Below, piece after piece: positions 22,102-31,384 of a DNA stretch of 64,000 nucleotides. How positions within the stretch are numbered: position 1 is the stretch's first letter; each line of letters opens with the position of its first letter. Below the pieces are notes generated by a model. It was given only the letters and a program-made list of their open reading frames with translations. It was not told the DNA's origin and did no database searches. The stretch covers positions 186,001-250,000 of the forward strand of contig JAIXSQ010000007.1 in NCBI GenBank assembly GCA_027484575.1, given 5' to 3'. A program made the translations under genes and the position numbers. Origin of the DNA: Comamonadaceae bacterium. GTDB lineage: Bacteria > Pseudomonadota > Gammaproteobacteria > Burkholderiales > Burkholderiaceae_C.

Positions 22102-23529
22102 ATGCAACCGGTCACCCCCGATCGCGCCTGGCCGCTGCTGGACGTGCAGGCCACGCGCCACGCCGAGGCCCAGGCTGCCGCCGCCCTGCCCGCCCATGCG
22201 CTGATGCAGCGCGCCGGGCTGGCCGTCGCCCGGCTGGCCCTGGCGGTCGCGCCCCACGCCCGCCGCGTGTGGGTCGCCTGCGGCCCCGGCAACAACGGCG
22301 GCGACGGGCTCGAGGCCGCCGTCCACCTGCACGCCTGGGGCAATCAGGTGCAGCTGACCGTCGCCGGGGACCCGGCACGCTTTCCCCCCGACGCCGCGGC
22401 CGCCTGGGCGCGTGCGCAGGCGGCCGGCCTGCCGGTTGTCGGCGGGCCGCCGGCGGACTGGGACCTGGCCATCGACGCCCTGCTGGGCATCGGCAGCCGG
22501 CGCGTCCTCGACGGCGCGCTGGCCCACGCCGCCCGGGCGCTGCAGGCCGGCCCCCGGCCGGTGCTGGCGGTGGACCTGCCCAGCGGCCTGGATGCCGACC
22601 GGGGCACCGGCGCGGCCGTGCGCGCCAGCCACACGCTGGCCCTGCTCGCCCTCAAGCCCGGCCTGTTCACGGCAGGCGGGCGCGACGCCGCCGGCGAGAT
22701 CTGGTTCGACGACCTCGGCGTGCCCGTGCCGCCTGCGCCCACCGCGTGGCTGGCCGGCCCGCCGCCTGCCACCGGGCGGCCGCATGCCTCGCACAAGGGC
22801 AGCTGGGGCGACGTGGCCGTGCTCGGTGGCGCACCGGGCATGGCGGGCGCCGCCGTGCTCGCCGCCGTGGCGGCGCTGCATGCCGGCGCGGGGCGGGTGT
22901 TCCTGGCCGCGCTCGACCCGGCCCTGGGCCCGGTCGTGCCGGGCTGGCCCGAGCTGATGCGGCGCGACGCGGCAGCCCTCGCGCTGGAGCGGCTGGCGGT
23001 GGCCTGCGGCTGCGGCGGTGGCGAGGCGGTCGGCCCCTGGCTGCCGGACGTGCTGGCGCGCGCGCAGGCCCTGGTGTTGGACGCCGATGCCCTGAACGCG
23101 GTCGCCGCCACGCCCGCCCTGCAGGACGCGCTGCGTGCGCGCGCCGGCCGGCCCACCGTGCTGACGCCGCATCCGCTGGAGGCCGCCAGGCTGCTGGGCA
23201 GCACGGTGGCGCAGGTGCAGGCCGACCGGCTCGCCGCCGCGCAGGCGCTGGCGGACCGCCATGCGTGCGTGGCGGTGCTCAAGGGCTCGGGCACCGTGGT
23301 GGCCACGCCAGGCGGTGCGCCATGGCTGAACCCGAGCGGCAACGCCCGGCTCGCCACCGGCGGCACGGGGGACGTGCTGGCGGGCCTGCTCGCGGCCCGG
23401 CTGGCCAGCGGCCTGGAGGCCGGGGAGGCGGCGCGCGCGGCCGTGTGGGCGCACGGGGCGGCCGCGGACGCCTGGCCCGCCGGCCGCGCGCTCACCGCCG
23501 GCGCCCTGGCGCAGGCGCTGCAGCCCTGA
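22102..23529 (+). CDS. nnr: Bifunctional NAD(P)H-hydrate epimerase / ADP-dependent dehydratase
   Basis: Repairs hydrated NADH and NADPH. Residues about 1-225 are the YjeF_N epimerase domain (VACGPGNNGGDGLEAA, DLPSGLDADRGTG). Residues about 226-475 are the carbohydrate-kinase-like dehydratase (VLGGAPGMAGAAVLAA, LTPHPLEAARLLG, and GNARLATGGTGDVLAGLLAA as the nucleotide/catalytic loop). 475 residues, a little short of the usual 490-515. The start ATG 22102 is chosen because the open frame upstream (to 21619) lies over dadA. Last gene of the amidase-dadA-nnr string. Confidence 0.94.
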   Translation: MQPVTPDRAWPLLDVQATRHAEAQAAAALPAHALMQRAGLAVARLALAVAPHARRVWVACGPGNNGGDGLEAAVHLHAWGNQVQLTVAGDPARFPPDAAAAWARAQAAGLPVVGGPPADWDLAIDALLGIGSRRVLDGALAHAARALQAGPRPVLAVDLPSGLDADRGTGAAVRASHTLALLALKPGLFTAGGRDAAGEIWFDDLGVPVPPAPTAWLAGPPPATGRPHASHKGSWGDVAVLGGAPGMAGAAVLAAVAALHAGAGRVFLAALDPALGPVVPGWPELMRRDAAALALERLAVACGCGGGEAVGPWLPDVLARAQALVLDADALNAVAATPALQDALRARAGRPTVLTPHPLEAARLLGSTVAQVQADRLAAAQALADRHACVAVLKGSGTVVATPGGAPWLNPSGNARLATGGTGDVLAGLLAARLASGLEAGEAARAAVWAHGAAADAWPAGRALTAGALAQALQP

Positions 23530-23545
23530 GGCGCGGCGCCGCGCC
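23530..23545. terminator. 16-bp perfect palindrome filling a convergent junction
   Basis: GGCGCGGCGCCGCGCC reads the same on both strands and exactly fills the space between the nnr stop (TGA ending 23529) and the stop of the minus-strand dehydrogenase (23546). It can form a hairpin in both transcripts and may serve as a shared 3' end. No U tract on either side. Confidence 0.45.
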
Positions 23546-24307
23546 TTACCCGCGGCCCACGAAGGGCATCTTCGTGGCCATGACCGTGTGGTGCAGCACG
23601 TTGGCCTCCAGCGGCAGGTTGGCCATGTAGAGCACCGACTGGCCGACGATGGCCACGTCCATCAGCGGCTCGACGGCGATCTCGCCGTTGGCCTGCGGCA
23701 CGCCCTTGGCCATGCGCATGGCCATCTCGGTGGCGGCATTGCCGATGTCGATCTGGCCCACCGCGATGTCGTGCCTGCGGCCGTCGAGCGACGCGGTCTT
23801 GGTCAGGCCGCTGACCGCGTGCTTGGTCGCCGTGTAGGCGATCGAGTTCGGCCGGGGGGCATGCGCCGAGATCGAGCCGTTGTTGATGATCCGGCCGCCG
23901 CGCGGGCTCTGCGCCTTCATCACGCGGAACGCGCACTGGATGGCGTAGAACATGCCGTTGAGGTTGGTGTCGACCACCGACTTCCACTGCGCGATCGTCA
24001 GCTCGTCCAGCGGCACGCCCGGCGCGTTGACGCCGGCGTTGTTGAACAGCAGGTCGACCCGGCCCCACTGCGCCACCACGCGGTCGAACAGCGCCTGCAC
24101 CGACGCGGGGTCGGTCACGTCGGTGGGCACGGCCAGCGCGCGCGCGCCGGCGCCCGACTGCTGCGCCACCTCCTGCAGCGGCTCGGGGCGGCGCCCCGCC
24201 AATGCCACCTGCCAGCCGTCGGCCAACAGCGCCAGCGCGGCGGCCTGGCCGACCCCGCTGCCGGCGCCGGTCACGATGGCCACGCGTTTGCCCTTGTCCT
24301 TGTCCAT
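23546..24307 (-). CDS. Short-chain dehydrogenase/reductase
   Basis: Classical SDR of 253 residues. The cofactor motif TGAGSGVG is at 13-20, NNAG at 89-92, and the catalytic residues are Ser145 ([10 protein letters not shown]), Tyr158 and Lys162 (YTATK). The Arg39-Arg40 pair after beta-2 (LAGRRPE) favours NADP(H). The substrate is unknown. An AGGAGACAGG ribosome site precedes ATG 24307. It lies between nnr (convergent) and rnr (same strand, 73 bp upstream), with no clear functional link to either. Confidence 0.88.
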   Translation of the reverse strand: MDKDKGKRVAIVTGAGSGVGQAAALALLADGWQVALAGRRPEPLQEVAQQSGAGARALAVPTDVTDPASVQALFDRVVAQWGRVDLLFNNAGVNAPGVPLDELTIAQWKSVVDTNLNGMFYAIQCAFRVMKAQSPRGGRIINNGSISAHAPRPNSIAYTATKHAVSGLTKTASLDGRRHDIAVGQIDIGNAATEMAMRMAKGVPQANGEIAVEPLMDVAIVGQSVLYMANLPLEANVLHHTVMATKMPFVGRG

Positions 24308-24341
24308 GGACCTGTCTCCTCGGTTCTCGTCGTGATGGGAT

Positions 24342-24366
24342 GCGGCGGGCGCCCTGCACCCGCCGC
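24342..24366 (-). terminator. U-less hairpin after rnr
   Basis: GCGGCGGG pairs with CCCGCCGC (8 bp, 9-nt loop) 14 nt beyond the RNase R stop codon and 34 nt before the dehydrogenase start. No T run follows on the minus strand. Confidence 0.35.
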
Positions 24367-24380
24367 GGTCGCGATGCCGC

Positions 24381-26588
24381 TCAGCGGCGGCTCTTGCGCG
24401 TGCCCTTGCCCTTGTTGCCGCTGGCCTTCTTGACCGCGGTCTTCAGCGCATGGATGGACGCGCCGGCGGCGCTGCCGCTGCGGCCGGCCTTGCGCGATTC
24501 GCGCTTGGCCGCCGCCTTGCCCTCGCCGGCCGGCACCACGCCCTTGTCGCGCATGGCGCGCAGCTCCAGTTCTTCGCCCTCGCGCACCAGGCGGAAATCG
24601 ATGCGGCGGCCGTCGAGGTCGACGCGGCTGACCTGCACCCGCACCCGCGAGCCGATGGCGTAGCGGATGCCGGTGCGCTCGCCGCGCAGCTCCTGGCGGG
24701 CCTCGTCGAACTTGAAGTACTCGCCGCCCAGCTCGGTGATGTGCACCAGGCCCTCGACGTACAGCTGGTCGAGCGTGACGAAGATGCCGAAGCTGGTGGC
24801 GGCACTGACCACGCCGCTGTACTCCTCGCCCAGGTGCTCGCGCATGTACTTGCACTTGAGCCAGGCCTCGACGTCGCGGCTGGCCTCGTCGGCACGGCGC
24901 TCGTTGGCGCTGCAGTGCAGGCCGGCGGCCTCCCAGGCCTGCACCTCGCGGGTGGGGGGCACCACGGCCTTCTTCGGCTTCTGGCCGGGGGCGGCCACGC
25001 GGGCCGCCAGCCGGCGGGCCAGCTTCTCGTGCGCCTCGCCCGGGGTGGGCAGCGTCGGCAGCTGGTAGTGCCCCTTGGCCAGGATCGCCTTGATCACGCG
25101 GTGCACCAGCAGGTCGGGGTAGCGACGGATCGGGCTGGTGAAGTGCGTGTAGGCGTCGTAGGCCAGGCCGAAGTGGCCGCTGTTGATCGGCGTGTAGATC
25201 GCCTGCTGCATCGAGCGCAGCAGCATGGTCTGGATCTGCTGCGCGTCGGGGCGCTCGCGCACGGCGGCCGAGATCTTCTGGAACTCGGCGGGCATCGGGT
25301 CGTCGCTGACCGACAGGCCCACGCCCATGGCCTTGAGGTAGGCGCGCAGGATGTCCTTCTTCTCGGGCGTCGGGCCTTCGTGCACCCGGAACAGGCCCGG
25401 GTGCTTGCCCTGCTGGATGAAGTCGGCCGAGCAGACGTTGGCCGCCAGCATGGCTTCCTCGATCAACCGGTGCGCGTCGTTGCGGGTGCGCGGCACGATC
25501 TTCTCGATGCGGCCGTTCTCGTCGCAGACGATCTGCGTCTCGGTGGTCTCGAAGTCGATCGCGCCGCGGGCGTTGCGCGCCAGCAGCAGCGCCCGGTAGA
25601 CGTCGCTCAGGTTGAGCAGGTCCTGCACCCGGTCCTTGCGGCGCTGCGCCTCGGGGCCGCGGGTGTTGGCCAGGATGGCCGCCACCTCGGTGTAGGTGAA
25701 GCGGGCGTGGCTCCACATCACCGCCGGGTAGAACTGGTAGGCCTGGATCTCGCCGGTGGACGTGATCAGCATGTCGCAGACCATGCACAGGCGCTCGACC
25801 TCCGGATTGAGCGAGCACAGGCCGTTGGACAGCTTCTCGGGCAGCATGGGGATCACGCGGCGCGGGAAGTACACGCTGGTGGCGCGCTCGTAGGCGTCGA
25901 CGTCGATCGCGTTGCCGGTCTCCACGTAGTGGCTCACGTCCGCGATGGCCACCAGCAGGCGCCAGCCCTTGCCGCGGCCCACCTTGGCGGGCTCGCAGTA
26001 GACCGCGTCGTCGAAATCGCGGGCGTCCTCGCCGTCGATGGTGACCAGCGGCACGTCGGTCAGGTCCACGCGGTGCTTGCGGTCGGCCGGCCGCACCTTG
26101 TCGGGCAGGCTGCGCGACATCGCGATGCAGGCCTCGGAGAAATCGTGCGGCACGCCGTACTTGCGCACCGCGATCTCGATCTCCATGCCGGGGTCGTCAA
26201 TCTCGCCCAGCACCTCCTTGACGCGGCCCACCGGCTGCCCGTACAAGCTGGGCGGCTCGGTCAGCTCGACCACGACCACCTGCCCGGGCTTGGCGGTGCC
26301 GATGGCGCCCTTGGGCACCAGCACGTCCTGGCCGTAGCGCTTGTCCTCCGGCGCCACCAGCCACACGCCGCTCTCGTGCAGCAGGCGGCCGATGATGGGC
26401 TGCGGCGGCCGCTCGAGGATCTCGGTGACGCGACCCTCGGGCCGGCCCTTGCGGTCGTGCCGCACGATGCGTGCGCGCACGCGGTCCTTGTGCAGCACCG
26501 CCCGCATCTCGTTGGGCGGCAGGTACAGGTCGGTCTCGCCGTCGTCGCGGACCACGAAGCCGTGTCCGTCGCGGTGACCCTGGATCAC
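24381..26588 (-). CDS. rnr: Ribonuclease R (start uncertain)
   Basis: 3'-5' exoribonuclease that degrades structured RNA. Cold-shock/OB segments near the N terminus ([11 protein letters not shown]) lead into the RNB catalytic domain with [12 protein letters not shown] and [20 protein letters not shown], then an S1 domain ([19 protein letters not shown]) and a Lys/Arg-rich tail that fits helicase-like activity. The usual N-terminal winged-helix domain is missing. The only upstream in-frame start (GTG 26693) lies inside tRNA-Leu on the other strand, so I give GTG 26588 (735 residues); a CTG at 26609 is another option. The family call is secure; the exact 5' end is not. Confidence 0.9.
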   Translation of the reverse strand: MIQGHRDGHGFVVRDDGETDLYLPPNEMRAVLHKDRVRARIVRHDRKGRPEGRVTEILERPPQPIIGRLLHESGVWLVAPEDKRYGQDVLVPKGAIGTAKPGQVVVVELTEPPSLYGQPVGRVKEVLGEIDDPGMEIEIAVRKYGVPHDFSEACIAMSRSLPDKVRPADRKHRVDLTDVPLVTIDGEDARDFDDAVYCEPAKVGRGKGWRLLVAIADVSHYVETGNAIDVDAYERATSVYFPRRVIPMLPEKLSNGLCSLNPEVERLCMVCDMLITSTGEIQAYQFYPAVMWSHARFTYTEVAAILANTRGPEAQRRKDRVQDLLNLSDVYRALLLARNARGAIDFETTETQIVCDENGRIEKIVPRTRNDAHRLIEEAMLAANVCSADFIQQGKHPGLFRVHEGPTPEKKDILRAYLKAMGVGLSVSDDPMPAEFQKISAAVRERPDAQQIQTMLLRSMQQAIYTPINSGHFGLAYDAYTHFTSPIRRYPDLLVHRVIKAILAKGHYQLPTLPTPGEAHEKLARRLAARVAAPGQKPKKAVVPPTREVQAWEAAGLHCSANERRADEASRDVEAWLKCKYMREHLGEEYSGVVSAATSFGIFVTLDQLYVEGLVHITELGGEYFKFDEARQELRGERTGIRYAIGSRVRVQVSRVDLDGRRIDFRLVREGEELELRAMRDKGVVPAGEGKAAAKRESRKAGRSGSAAGASIHALKTAVKKASGNKGKGTRKSRR

Positions 26589-26638
26589 GCCCTCGATCTC
26601 GCCCTGCAGGCCGCTCGCGCGTTGTTCTGAATTTTTGA

Positions 26639-26647
26639 TGTTAGAAT
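26639..26647 (+). promoter_or_regulatory. tRNA-Leu promoter, extended -10 (TGTTAGAAT)
   Basis: TGTTAGAAT gives a TGn extension and a TAGAAT hexamer 18 bp before the mature tRNA 5' end. TTGTTC at 26622 is too close (14 bp) to be a good -35. The form matches the rpsB promoter. On the other strand the same stretch must also hold the rnr promoter. Confidence 0.55.
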
Positions 26648-26665
26648 CCTTGTCTTTCCTGAAAT

Positions 26666-26750
<85 letters not shown>

Positions 26751-26762
26751 GACGATGATGAT

Positions 26763-26784
26763 AAGCCGGCGCAAGCCGGCTTTT
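26763..26784 (+). terminator. Intrinsic terminator of tRNA-Leu
   Basis: AAGCCGGC and GCCGGCTT form an 8-bp stem over a GCAA tetraloop, followed by TTTTGTCTTT. It lies 12 nt after the tRNA CCA end. One of the few hairpins here with a proper T tract. Confidence 0.85.
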
Positions 26785-26792
26785 GTCTTTGT

Positions 26793-26812
26793 GGCCGGCG
26801 CACGTGCCGGCC
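26793..26812 (-). terminator. Hairpin downstream of rimO
   Basis: GGCCGGC and GCCGGCC pair perfectly (7 bp, 6-nt loop) about 21 nt past the rimO stop at 26834. It can also form in the tRNA-Leu read-through RNA. No U tract. Confidence 0.4.
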
Positions 26813-26833
26813 GGATCGTCGGGCCGGCGCGCG

Positions 26834-28219
26834 TCAGACCGGCATCCCGACCAGGTCGTGCCCCTCGGCCGCAACGATGCGCGCCCGGGTGAACTCACCG
26901 ACCTTGAGCTGCTTGCTGATCTTCTCGGGCGGCAGCAGCCGCACCGTGCCGTCGATCTCGGGCGCATCGGCGTAGCTGCGCCCCACCCCGCCCTTGCGGC
27001 CCAGCGCTGGCGCCGAGTCCACCAGCACCTGCATGGTCGCGCCGACGCGCCGCTGCAGCCGCTGCGCCGACACCTGCTCGGCCACCTCCATGAAGCGCGC
27101 GCGGCGCTCCTCGCGCACCGCCTGCGGCAGCATGCCCGGCAGCTCGTTCGCGGCCGCGCCCTCGACCGGGCTGTAGGCGAAGCAGCCCGCCCGGTCGATC
27201 TGCGCCTCGCGCACGAAGTCCAGCAGGTGCTGGAACTCGGCCTCGGTCTCGCCGGGGAAGCCCGCGATGAAGGTGCTGCGCACCACCAGCTCGGGACAGG
27301 CCGCCCGCCAGGCCTGGATGCGCTCGAGGTTGCGCTCGCCGCTGGCCGGCCGCTTCATGCGGCGCAGCACGTCCGGATGGCTGTGCTGGAACGGCACGTC
27401 CAGGTACGGCAGCACCAGCCCCTGCGCCATCAGCGGCAGCACCTCGTCGACGTGCGGGTACGGGTACACGTAGTGCAGGCGCACCCAGGCGCCGTGCGGC
27501 GCGGCCAGCTCGCCCAGCGCCTGCACCAGCTCCAGCATGCGCGTCTTCACCGGCCGGCCGTCGAAGAAGCCCATGCGGTACTTGGTGTCGACGCCGTAGG
27601 CCGAGGTGTCCTGGCTGACCACCAGCAGCTCCTTGACGCCGCCCTCGAACAGCGCGCGCGCCTCCTTGAGCACGTCGCCCACGGGCCGGCTGACCAGGTC
27701 GCCGCGCATCGACGGGATGATGCAGAAGGTGCAGCGGTGGTTGCAGCCCTCGCTGATCTTCAGGTACGCGTAGTGCTTGGGGGTCAGCTTGATGCCGGCC
27801 GCGGGCACCAGGTCGACGAACGGGTCGTGCGGCTTGGGCAGGTGGGCATGCACCGCATCCATCACCTCCTGCGTCGCATGCGGCCCGGTGACGGCCAGCA
27901 CCGACGGATGCACCTCGCGCACCATGTTGCCGCCACCCTCGGCCGCGCGCGCGCCCAGGCAGCCGGTGACGATCACCTTGCCGTTGGCCGCCAGCGCCTC
28001 GCCGATGGTGTCCAGGCTTTCCTTGACCGCGTCGTCGATGAAGCCGCAGGTGTTGACGATCACCAGGTCCGCGCCCTCGTAGGTCTTGGACGTGGCATAG
28101 CCCTCGGCCGACAGCTGGGTGAGGATCAGCTCGGAGTCGGTCAGCGCCTTGGGGCAGCCCAGGCTGACGAAGCCGACCTTGGGCGTGGCCGGCGGGGAAA
28201 CGGTAATCGCGTCGCTCAT
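26834..28219 (-). CDS. rimO: Ribosomal protein uS12 methylthiotransferase
   Basis: Radical-SAM enzyme that adds a methylthio group to an aspartate of ribosomal protein S12. The N-terminal MTTase domain has cluster cysteines 22, 58 and 87 (SLGCPKA, NTCGFID, TGCLG). The radical-SAM cluster is Cys159, 163 and 166 in [18 protein letters not shown], a sequence specific for RimO rather than MiaB. A C-terminal TRAM domain follows. 461 residues from ATG 28219. Seventy-nine bp after phaR on the same strand, an arrangement often seen in Burkholderiales. Confidence 0.96.
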   Translation of the reverse strand: MSDAITVSPPATPKVGFVSLGCPKALTDSELILTQLSAEGYATSKTYEGADLVIVNTCGFIDDAVKESLDTIGEALAANGKVIVTGCLGARAAEGGGNMVREVHPSVLAVTGPHATQEVMDAVHAHLPKPHDPFVDLVPAAGIKLTPKHYAYLKISEGCNHRCTFCIIPSMRGDLVSRPVGDVLKEARALFEGGVKELLVVSQDTSAYGVDTKYRMGFFDGRPVKTRMLELVQALGELAAPHGAWVRLHYVYPYPHVDEVLPLMAQGLVLPYLDVPFQHSHPDVLRRMKRPASGERNLERIQAWRAACPELVVRSTFIAGFPGETEAEFQHLLDFVREAQIDRAGCFAYSPVEGAAANELPGMLPQAVREERRARFMEVAEQVSAQRLQRRVGATMQVLVDSAPALGRKGGVGRSYADAPEIDGTVRLLPPEKISKQLKVGEFTRARIVAAEGHDLVGMPV

Positions 28220-28298
28220 TGGCCCCGATTGTCCCAGAGCGCAGCCGCCGGGCCACCGCCCGCCCGCAAGGCCGCTGCAACGGAGGGTCGCGGGCCGC

Positions 28299-28823
28299 TC
28301 AGCGCTTGATCCCGAAGGCGCCGAGCATCTGCTCGGTCTGCTTCTGCATCTGCTCGAACATCGCCTTGGACTGTTCGGCGTAGTTGCCCACCACACCCTG
28401 CAGCATCGGGTTCTGCAGTGCCATGAACTGGGCCCACATCTCGGGCGTCAGCTGCTTGGACTGCTCGGCCAGGCGCGCCTGCAGGTCGGTGAAGGCCTGC
28501 ACGTTCTTCTCGAGGTAGCTGCCCATGAAGCCCTGGGCCGCATGGCCGTAGAACCGGATGATGTTGGCCAGCGCGGCCTCGCTGAACATGGGCGCGCCGC
28601 CCGCCTCTTCCTCGAGGATGATCTGCAGCAGGATGCTGCGCGTGAGGTCCTCGTTGGTCTTGGCGTCGCGCACGACGAAGGGATGGCCCTCGAGCACCAG
28701 CTGCTTGACCTCGGCCAGCGTGATGTAGGTGGACGTGTCGGTGTCGTAGAGCCGCCGGTTCGGGTACTTCTTGATGACGCGCTGTACCGGCTGCTCGCCG
28801 GCACGGGCTTTCTTGCTCTGCAC
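28299..28823 (-). CDS. phaR: Polyhydroxyalkanoate synthesis repressor PhaR
   Basis: DNA- and PHB-granule-binding regulator that represses phasin and PHA genes until granules appear. The N-terminal PHB/PHA accumulation domain is seen in [20 protein letters not shown] (about 16-35), followed by a helical C-terminal part rich in Gln/Met ([13 protein letters not shown]) that would bind the granule. 174 residues. Starts at GTG 28823 with AGGAGGAG upstream. Its presence, with the 3-hydroxybutyrate dehydrogenase at 32362, indicates a PHB-storing organism. Confidence 0.95.
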   Translation of the reverse strand: MQSKKARAGEQPVQRVIKKYPNRRLYDTDTSTYITLAEVKQLVLEGHPFVVRDAKTNEDLTRSILLQIILEEEAGGAPMFSEAALANIIRFYGHAAQGFMGSYLEKNVQAFTDLQARLAEQSKQLTPEMWAQFMALQNPMLQGVVGNYAEQSKAMFEQMQKQTEQMLGAFGIKR

Positions 28824-28892
28824 GAAGGCGACTCCTCCTGGTGCTCGGCCGGGGTGGCCGGGCTGCGCCGTGGATGGCTGCGCAGCGGATCG

Positions 28893-28898
28893 ATTCTA
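28893..28898 (-). promoter_or_regulatory. phaR: Possible phaR promoter -10 (TAGAAT)
   Basis: TAGAAT on the minus strand, 70 bp before the phaR start and just past the tRNA-Val hairpin. No extended TG and no clear -35, so the call is weak and rests on position and on the same hexamer at other promoters here. Confidence 0.35.
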
Positions 28899-28950
28899 GG
28901 AGCCGCCCCGTGGGAGCGGCCGGAGGTTTTCCCTAGCGGGCCCGCAACGA

Positions 28951-28976
28951 CGAAGCCCCGCGTGGGCGGGGCTTCG
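28951..28976 (-). terminator. Very strong 11-bp hairpin after tRNA-Val
   Basis: CGAAGCCCCGC and GCGGGGCTTCG pair perfectly over a 4-nt loop, 23 nt past the tRNA-Val CCA end. The expected U run is absent (TCGTTGCGGG follows on the minus strand). It most likely defines the tRNA transcript end and separates it from phaR. Confidence 0.6.
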
Positions 28977-28999
28977 AGCGGGCCACGGAGGGCCATGTC

Positions 29000-29076
29000 T
29001 GGTAGGCGCGATTGGACTCGAACCAACGACCCCCACCATGTCAAGGTGGTGCTCTAACCAGCTGAGCTACGCGCCT
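29000..29076 (-). tRNA. tRNA-Val (anticodon GAC)
   Basis: 77-nt tRNA on the minus strand: acceptor AGGCGCG/CGCGCCT, D arm TAGCTCAGCTGGTTAGAGC, anticodon stem CCACC/GGTGG around TTGACAT (anticodon GAC, reads GUC and GUU), T arm TTGGTTCGAGTCCAA, encoded CCA. Its own promoter (TGCTATACT) lies 28 bp upstream and a strong hairpin follows it. Confidence 0.96.
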
Positions 29077-29103
29077 GGGGTCTGCTTCTTGCGAAGAAGC
29101 GGG

Positions 29104-29112
29104 AGTATAGCA
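29104..29112 (-). promoter_or_regulatory. tRNA-Val promoter, extended -10 (TGCTATACT)
   Basis: TGCTATACT on the minus strand supplies a TGn extension and a good -10. The region 17 bp upstream (GAGGGA) is not a -35. The start would be near 29097. A 7-bp hairpin GCTTCTT/AAGAAGC (29084-29100) then forms the extreme 5' end of the tRNA precursor. Confidence 0.55.
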
Positions 29113-29182
29113 GCACTGCGGCAGGTTCCCTCGCGCCGCGCACGCGCCGTCGCACCGGTGCCGCGCACCCGCCAGCCTGCCG

Positions 29183-31384
29183 TCAGCGACGCCGCGCCGA
29201 GCGCACGCCGGCCACGCCCGCCACCGCGCCCAGCACCCGCGCCAGCCGGCCCGAGTCCTGCGTCTCCACCGTGAACGTCATCCAGGCGGTGCCCTTGACC
29301 GATTGCGTCTGCACGCCGATCACGTTCATCTTCTCGCGCGCGAACACTTCGGAGATGTCGCGCAGCAGCCCCTGGCGGTCGGCGGCCTCGACCGCCACGT
29401 CCACCGGGTAGACCGCCGCCGCGTCCACCCGCGGGCGGCCCCACGCCACCGGCACGACGCGCTCGCCGCTGCGCGCGGCCATCTCGCGGAAGTTGCTGCA
29501 GTCGGTGCGGTGCACGCTCACGCCCTTGCCGCGCGTCACGAAGCCGGCGATCGCGTCCGGCGGTGCGGGCTTGCAGCAGCGTGCCAGCTGCGTGAGCAGC
29601 GAGTCGACGCCCACCACCAGCACGCCGCCGCCGCCCGAACGCTCGGGCGTGCGGGCCTTCTTGAGCAGCAGCTGGTCGTCCGGCGTGGGCGCCGCCCCGG
29701 GCGGGCGCAACAGGACCTCGATGTTGCGCAGCGAGTACTCGTCCTTGCCCACCACGAAGTACAGGTCCTCGGGCGACTTGAATCCCAGCTGGCTGGCCAG
29801 CTCGGCCTGGTTCATCGCCGTGCGGCCCTCGCGCTGCAGCAGCTTGTCGACCGCCTCGCGGCCGCGCCCTTCCGTCTCGTGGCGCAGCTGCTCGTTGAAC
29901 CAGGCGCGCACCTTGGCCTTGCCGCGGTGGCTGGCCAGGAAGCCGAGGTCGGCATTGAGCCAGTCGCGCGACGGGCCGCCCTCCTTGGCGGCGACGATCT
30001 CCACGGTCTGGCCGTTCTGCAGCTGGGTGTTCAGCGGCACCATGGCGCCGTCGACTCGCGCGCCGCGGCAGCGGTGGCCCAGGTTGGTGTGCACGCTGTA
30101 GGCGAAGTCCACCGGCGTGGCACCCTGCGGCAGCTCGACCACCGCGGCGTCGGGGGTGAGCACGTAGATGCGGTCGTCGAACAGGCCCTGCGCCGAGCCG
30201 GCCAGGTCGCGCTCCCAGGCCAGCAGCTGCCGCAGCACGGCGATCTTGGCGTCGTAGGTCCCCGACGCCGACACCCCCGCGTAGCCCTTGGCGCCGGCCT
30301 CCTTGTAGGCCCAGTGCGCCGCCACGCCGTGCTCGGCATGCTCGTGCATCGCGCGGGTGCGGATCTGGATCTCGATCGGCCGGCCGCCCGCGTCGCGCAC
30401 CACCGTGTGCAGCGACTGGTAGCCGTTCGGCTTGGGGCGGGCGATGTAGTCGTCGAACTCCGAGGCCACCGGCTCGAACTGCTGGTGCACCCAGGACAGC
30501 GCCGCATAGCAGTCGCGCACCTGCGGCACGATCACGCGCAGCGCCCGCAAGTCGAACACCTTGTCGAAGCCCAGCGACTTGCCGCGCATCTTGCGCACGA
30601 TGCTGTAGATGTGCTTGGGGCGGCCCTGCACCTGCGCCTCGATGCCCTGGCGGCGCAGGTCCTCCTGCAGCCGCTGGCGCAGCCCCGCCATGTCGGCCTC
30701 GCGCTCGCCGCGCTTCTGGTCGAGCAGCCGTGCCACGTCCTTGTAGGTCTCGGGCTCCAGGAAGCGGAACGCCAGGTCCTCCATCTCCCACTTGAGCTGC
30801 CAGATGCCCAGCCGGTTGGCCAGCGGCGCGAACACCTGCAGCGATTCGCGCGCCACCGCGGGCGACGGCGGCTGCTTGCTGGCGGCGTGCCAGCGCAGCG
30901 TCTGCAGCCGCGACGCCAGCCGCAGCAGCACAACCCGCAGGTCGCGCGAGAACGCCAGCAGCATCTTGCGCACCGCCTCGGTCTGCACCCGCGGGTCGTC
31001 CAGCGGCCGCTGCTCCCCCGCCGCCCGCGCCTGCTGCTGCACGCGCACCAGCTGGTTGGTCGACACCGCGAGCTCGGCATAGCTGGGGCCGAAGGCCTTG
31101 GCGATCACGTCCTGCGGCTTGTGCAGGTGCGGGCAGGCGTACACGAGGTAGCTGGCGGCCTGCATCGCGGGCGAGCCGCCCAGCGCCTGCAGGATGGCGG
31201 CCACCGCGTCGGCGTGGGCCAGGGTGTTCTCGCCCGTGTCCAGCCGCTCGCCCGCGATCAGCGGCTCGGCGAAGGCACGGGCCCGCGCCAGGGCGTCGGC
31301 GTCTTGGGGAAGCGACTGCTCGGCCGCCGCCACCAGGCCGGACAGCGGCTCCTGCGCACCGGGGGCGGCCGGCACGGCCTTCAT
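29183..31384 (-). CDS. relA: RelA-type GTP pyrophosphokinase ((p)ppGpp synthetase)
   Basis: Stringent-response alarmone synthetase of 733 residues. The N-terminal pseudo-hydrolase region keeps HADAVAAIL but has YLVYACPHL where active hydrolases have the HD-x-ED metal site, so hydrolysis should be lost. The synthetase domain has RKMRGKSLGFDKVFDLRALR and the acidic EFDD of SEFDDYIARPKPNGYQSLHT, the signature of monofunctional RelA (bifunctional enzymes have RxKD). TGS (DDRIYVLTPDAAVVELPQGA), zinc-finger-like (ARCCKPAPPDAIAGF) and C-terminal ACT domains follow. The start ATG 31384 overlaps the hydrolase stop as ATGA. A bifunctional SpoT must exist elsewhere. Confidence 0.94.
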   Translation of the reverse strand: MKAVPAAPGAQEPLSGLVAAAEQSLPQDADALARARAFAEPLIAGERLDTGENTLAHADAVAAILQALGGSPAMQAASYLVYACPHLHKPQDVIAKAFGPSYAELAVSTNQLVRVQQQARAAGEQRPLDDPRVQTEAVRKMLLAFSRDLRVVLLRLASRLQTLRWHAASKQPPSPAVARESLQVFAPLANRLGIWQLKWEMEDLAFRFLEPETYKDVARLLDQKRGEREADMAGLRQRLQEDLRRQGIEAQVQGRPKHIYSIVRKMRGKSLGFDKVFDLRALRVIVPQVRDCYAALSWVHQQFEPVASEFDDYIARPKPNGYQSLHTVVRDAGGRPIEIQIRTRAMHEHAEHGVAAHWAYKEAGAKGYAGVSASGTYDAKIAVLRQLLAWERDLAGSAQGLFDDRIYVLTPDAAVVELPQGATPVDFAYSVHTNLGHRCRGARVDGAMVPLNTQLQNGQTVEIVAAKEGGPSRDWLNADLGFLASHRGKAKVRAWFNEQLRHETEGRGREAVDKLLQREGRTAMNQAELASQLGFKSPEDLYFVVGKDEYSLRNIEVLLRPPGAAPTPDDQLLLKKARTPERSGGGGVLVVGVDSLLTQLARCCKPAPPDAIAGFVTRGKGVSVHRTDCSNFREMAARSGERVVPVAWGRPRVDAAAVYPVDVAVEAADRQGLLRDISEVFAREKMNVIGVQTQSVKGTAWMTFTVETQDSGRLARVLGAVAGVAGVRSARRR

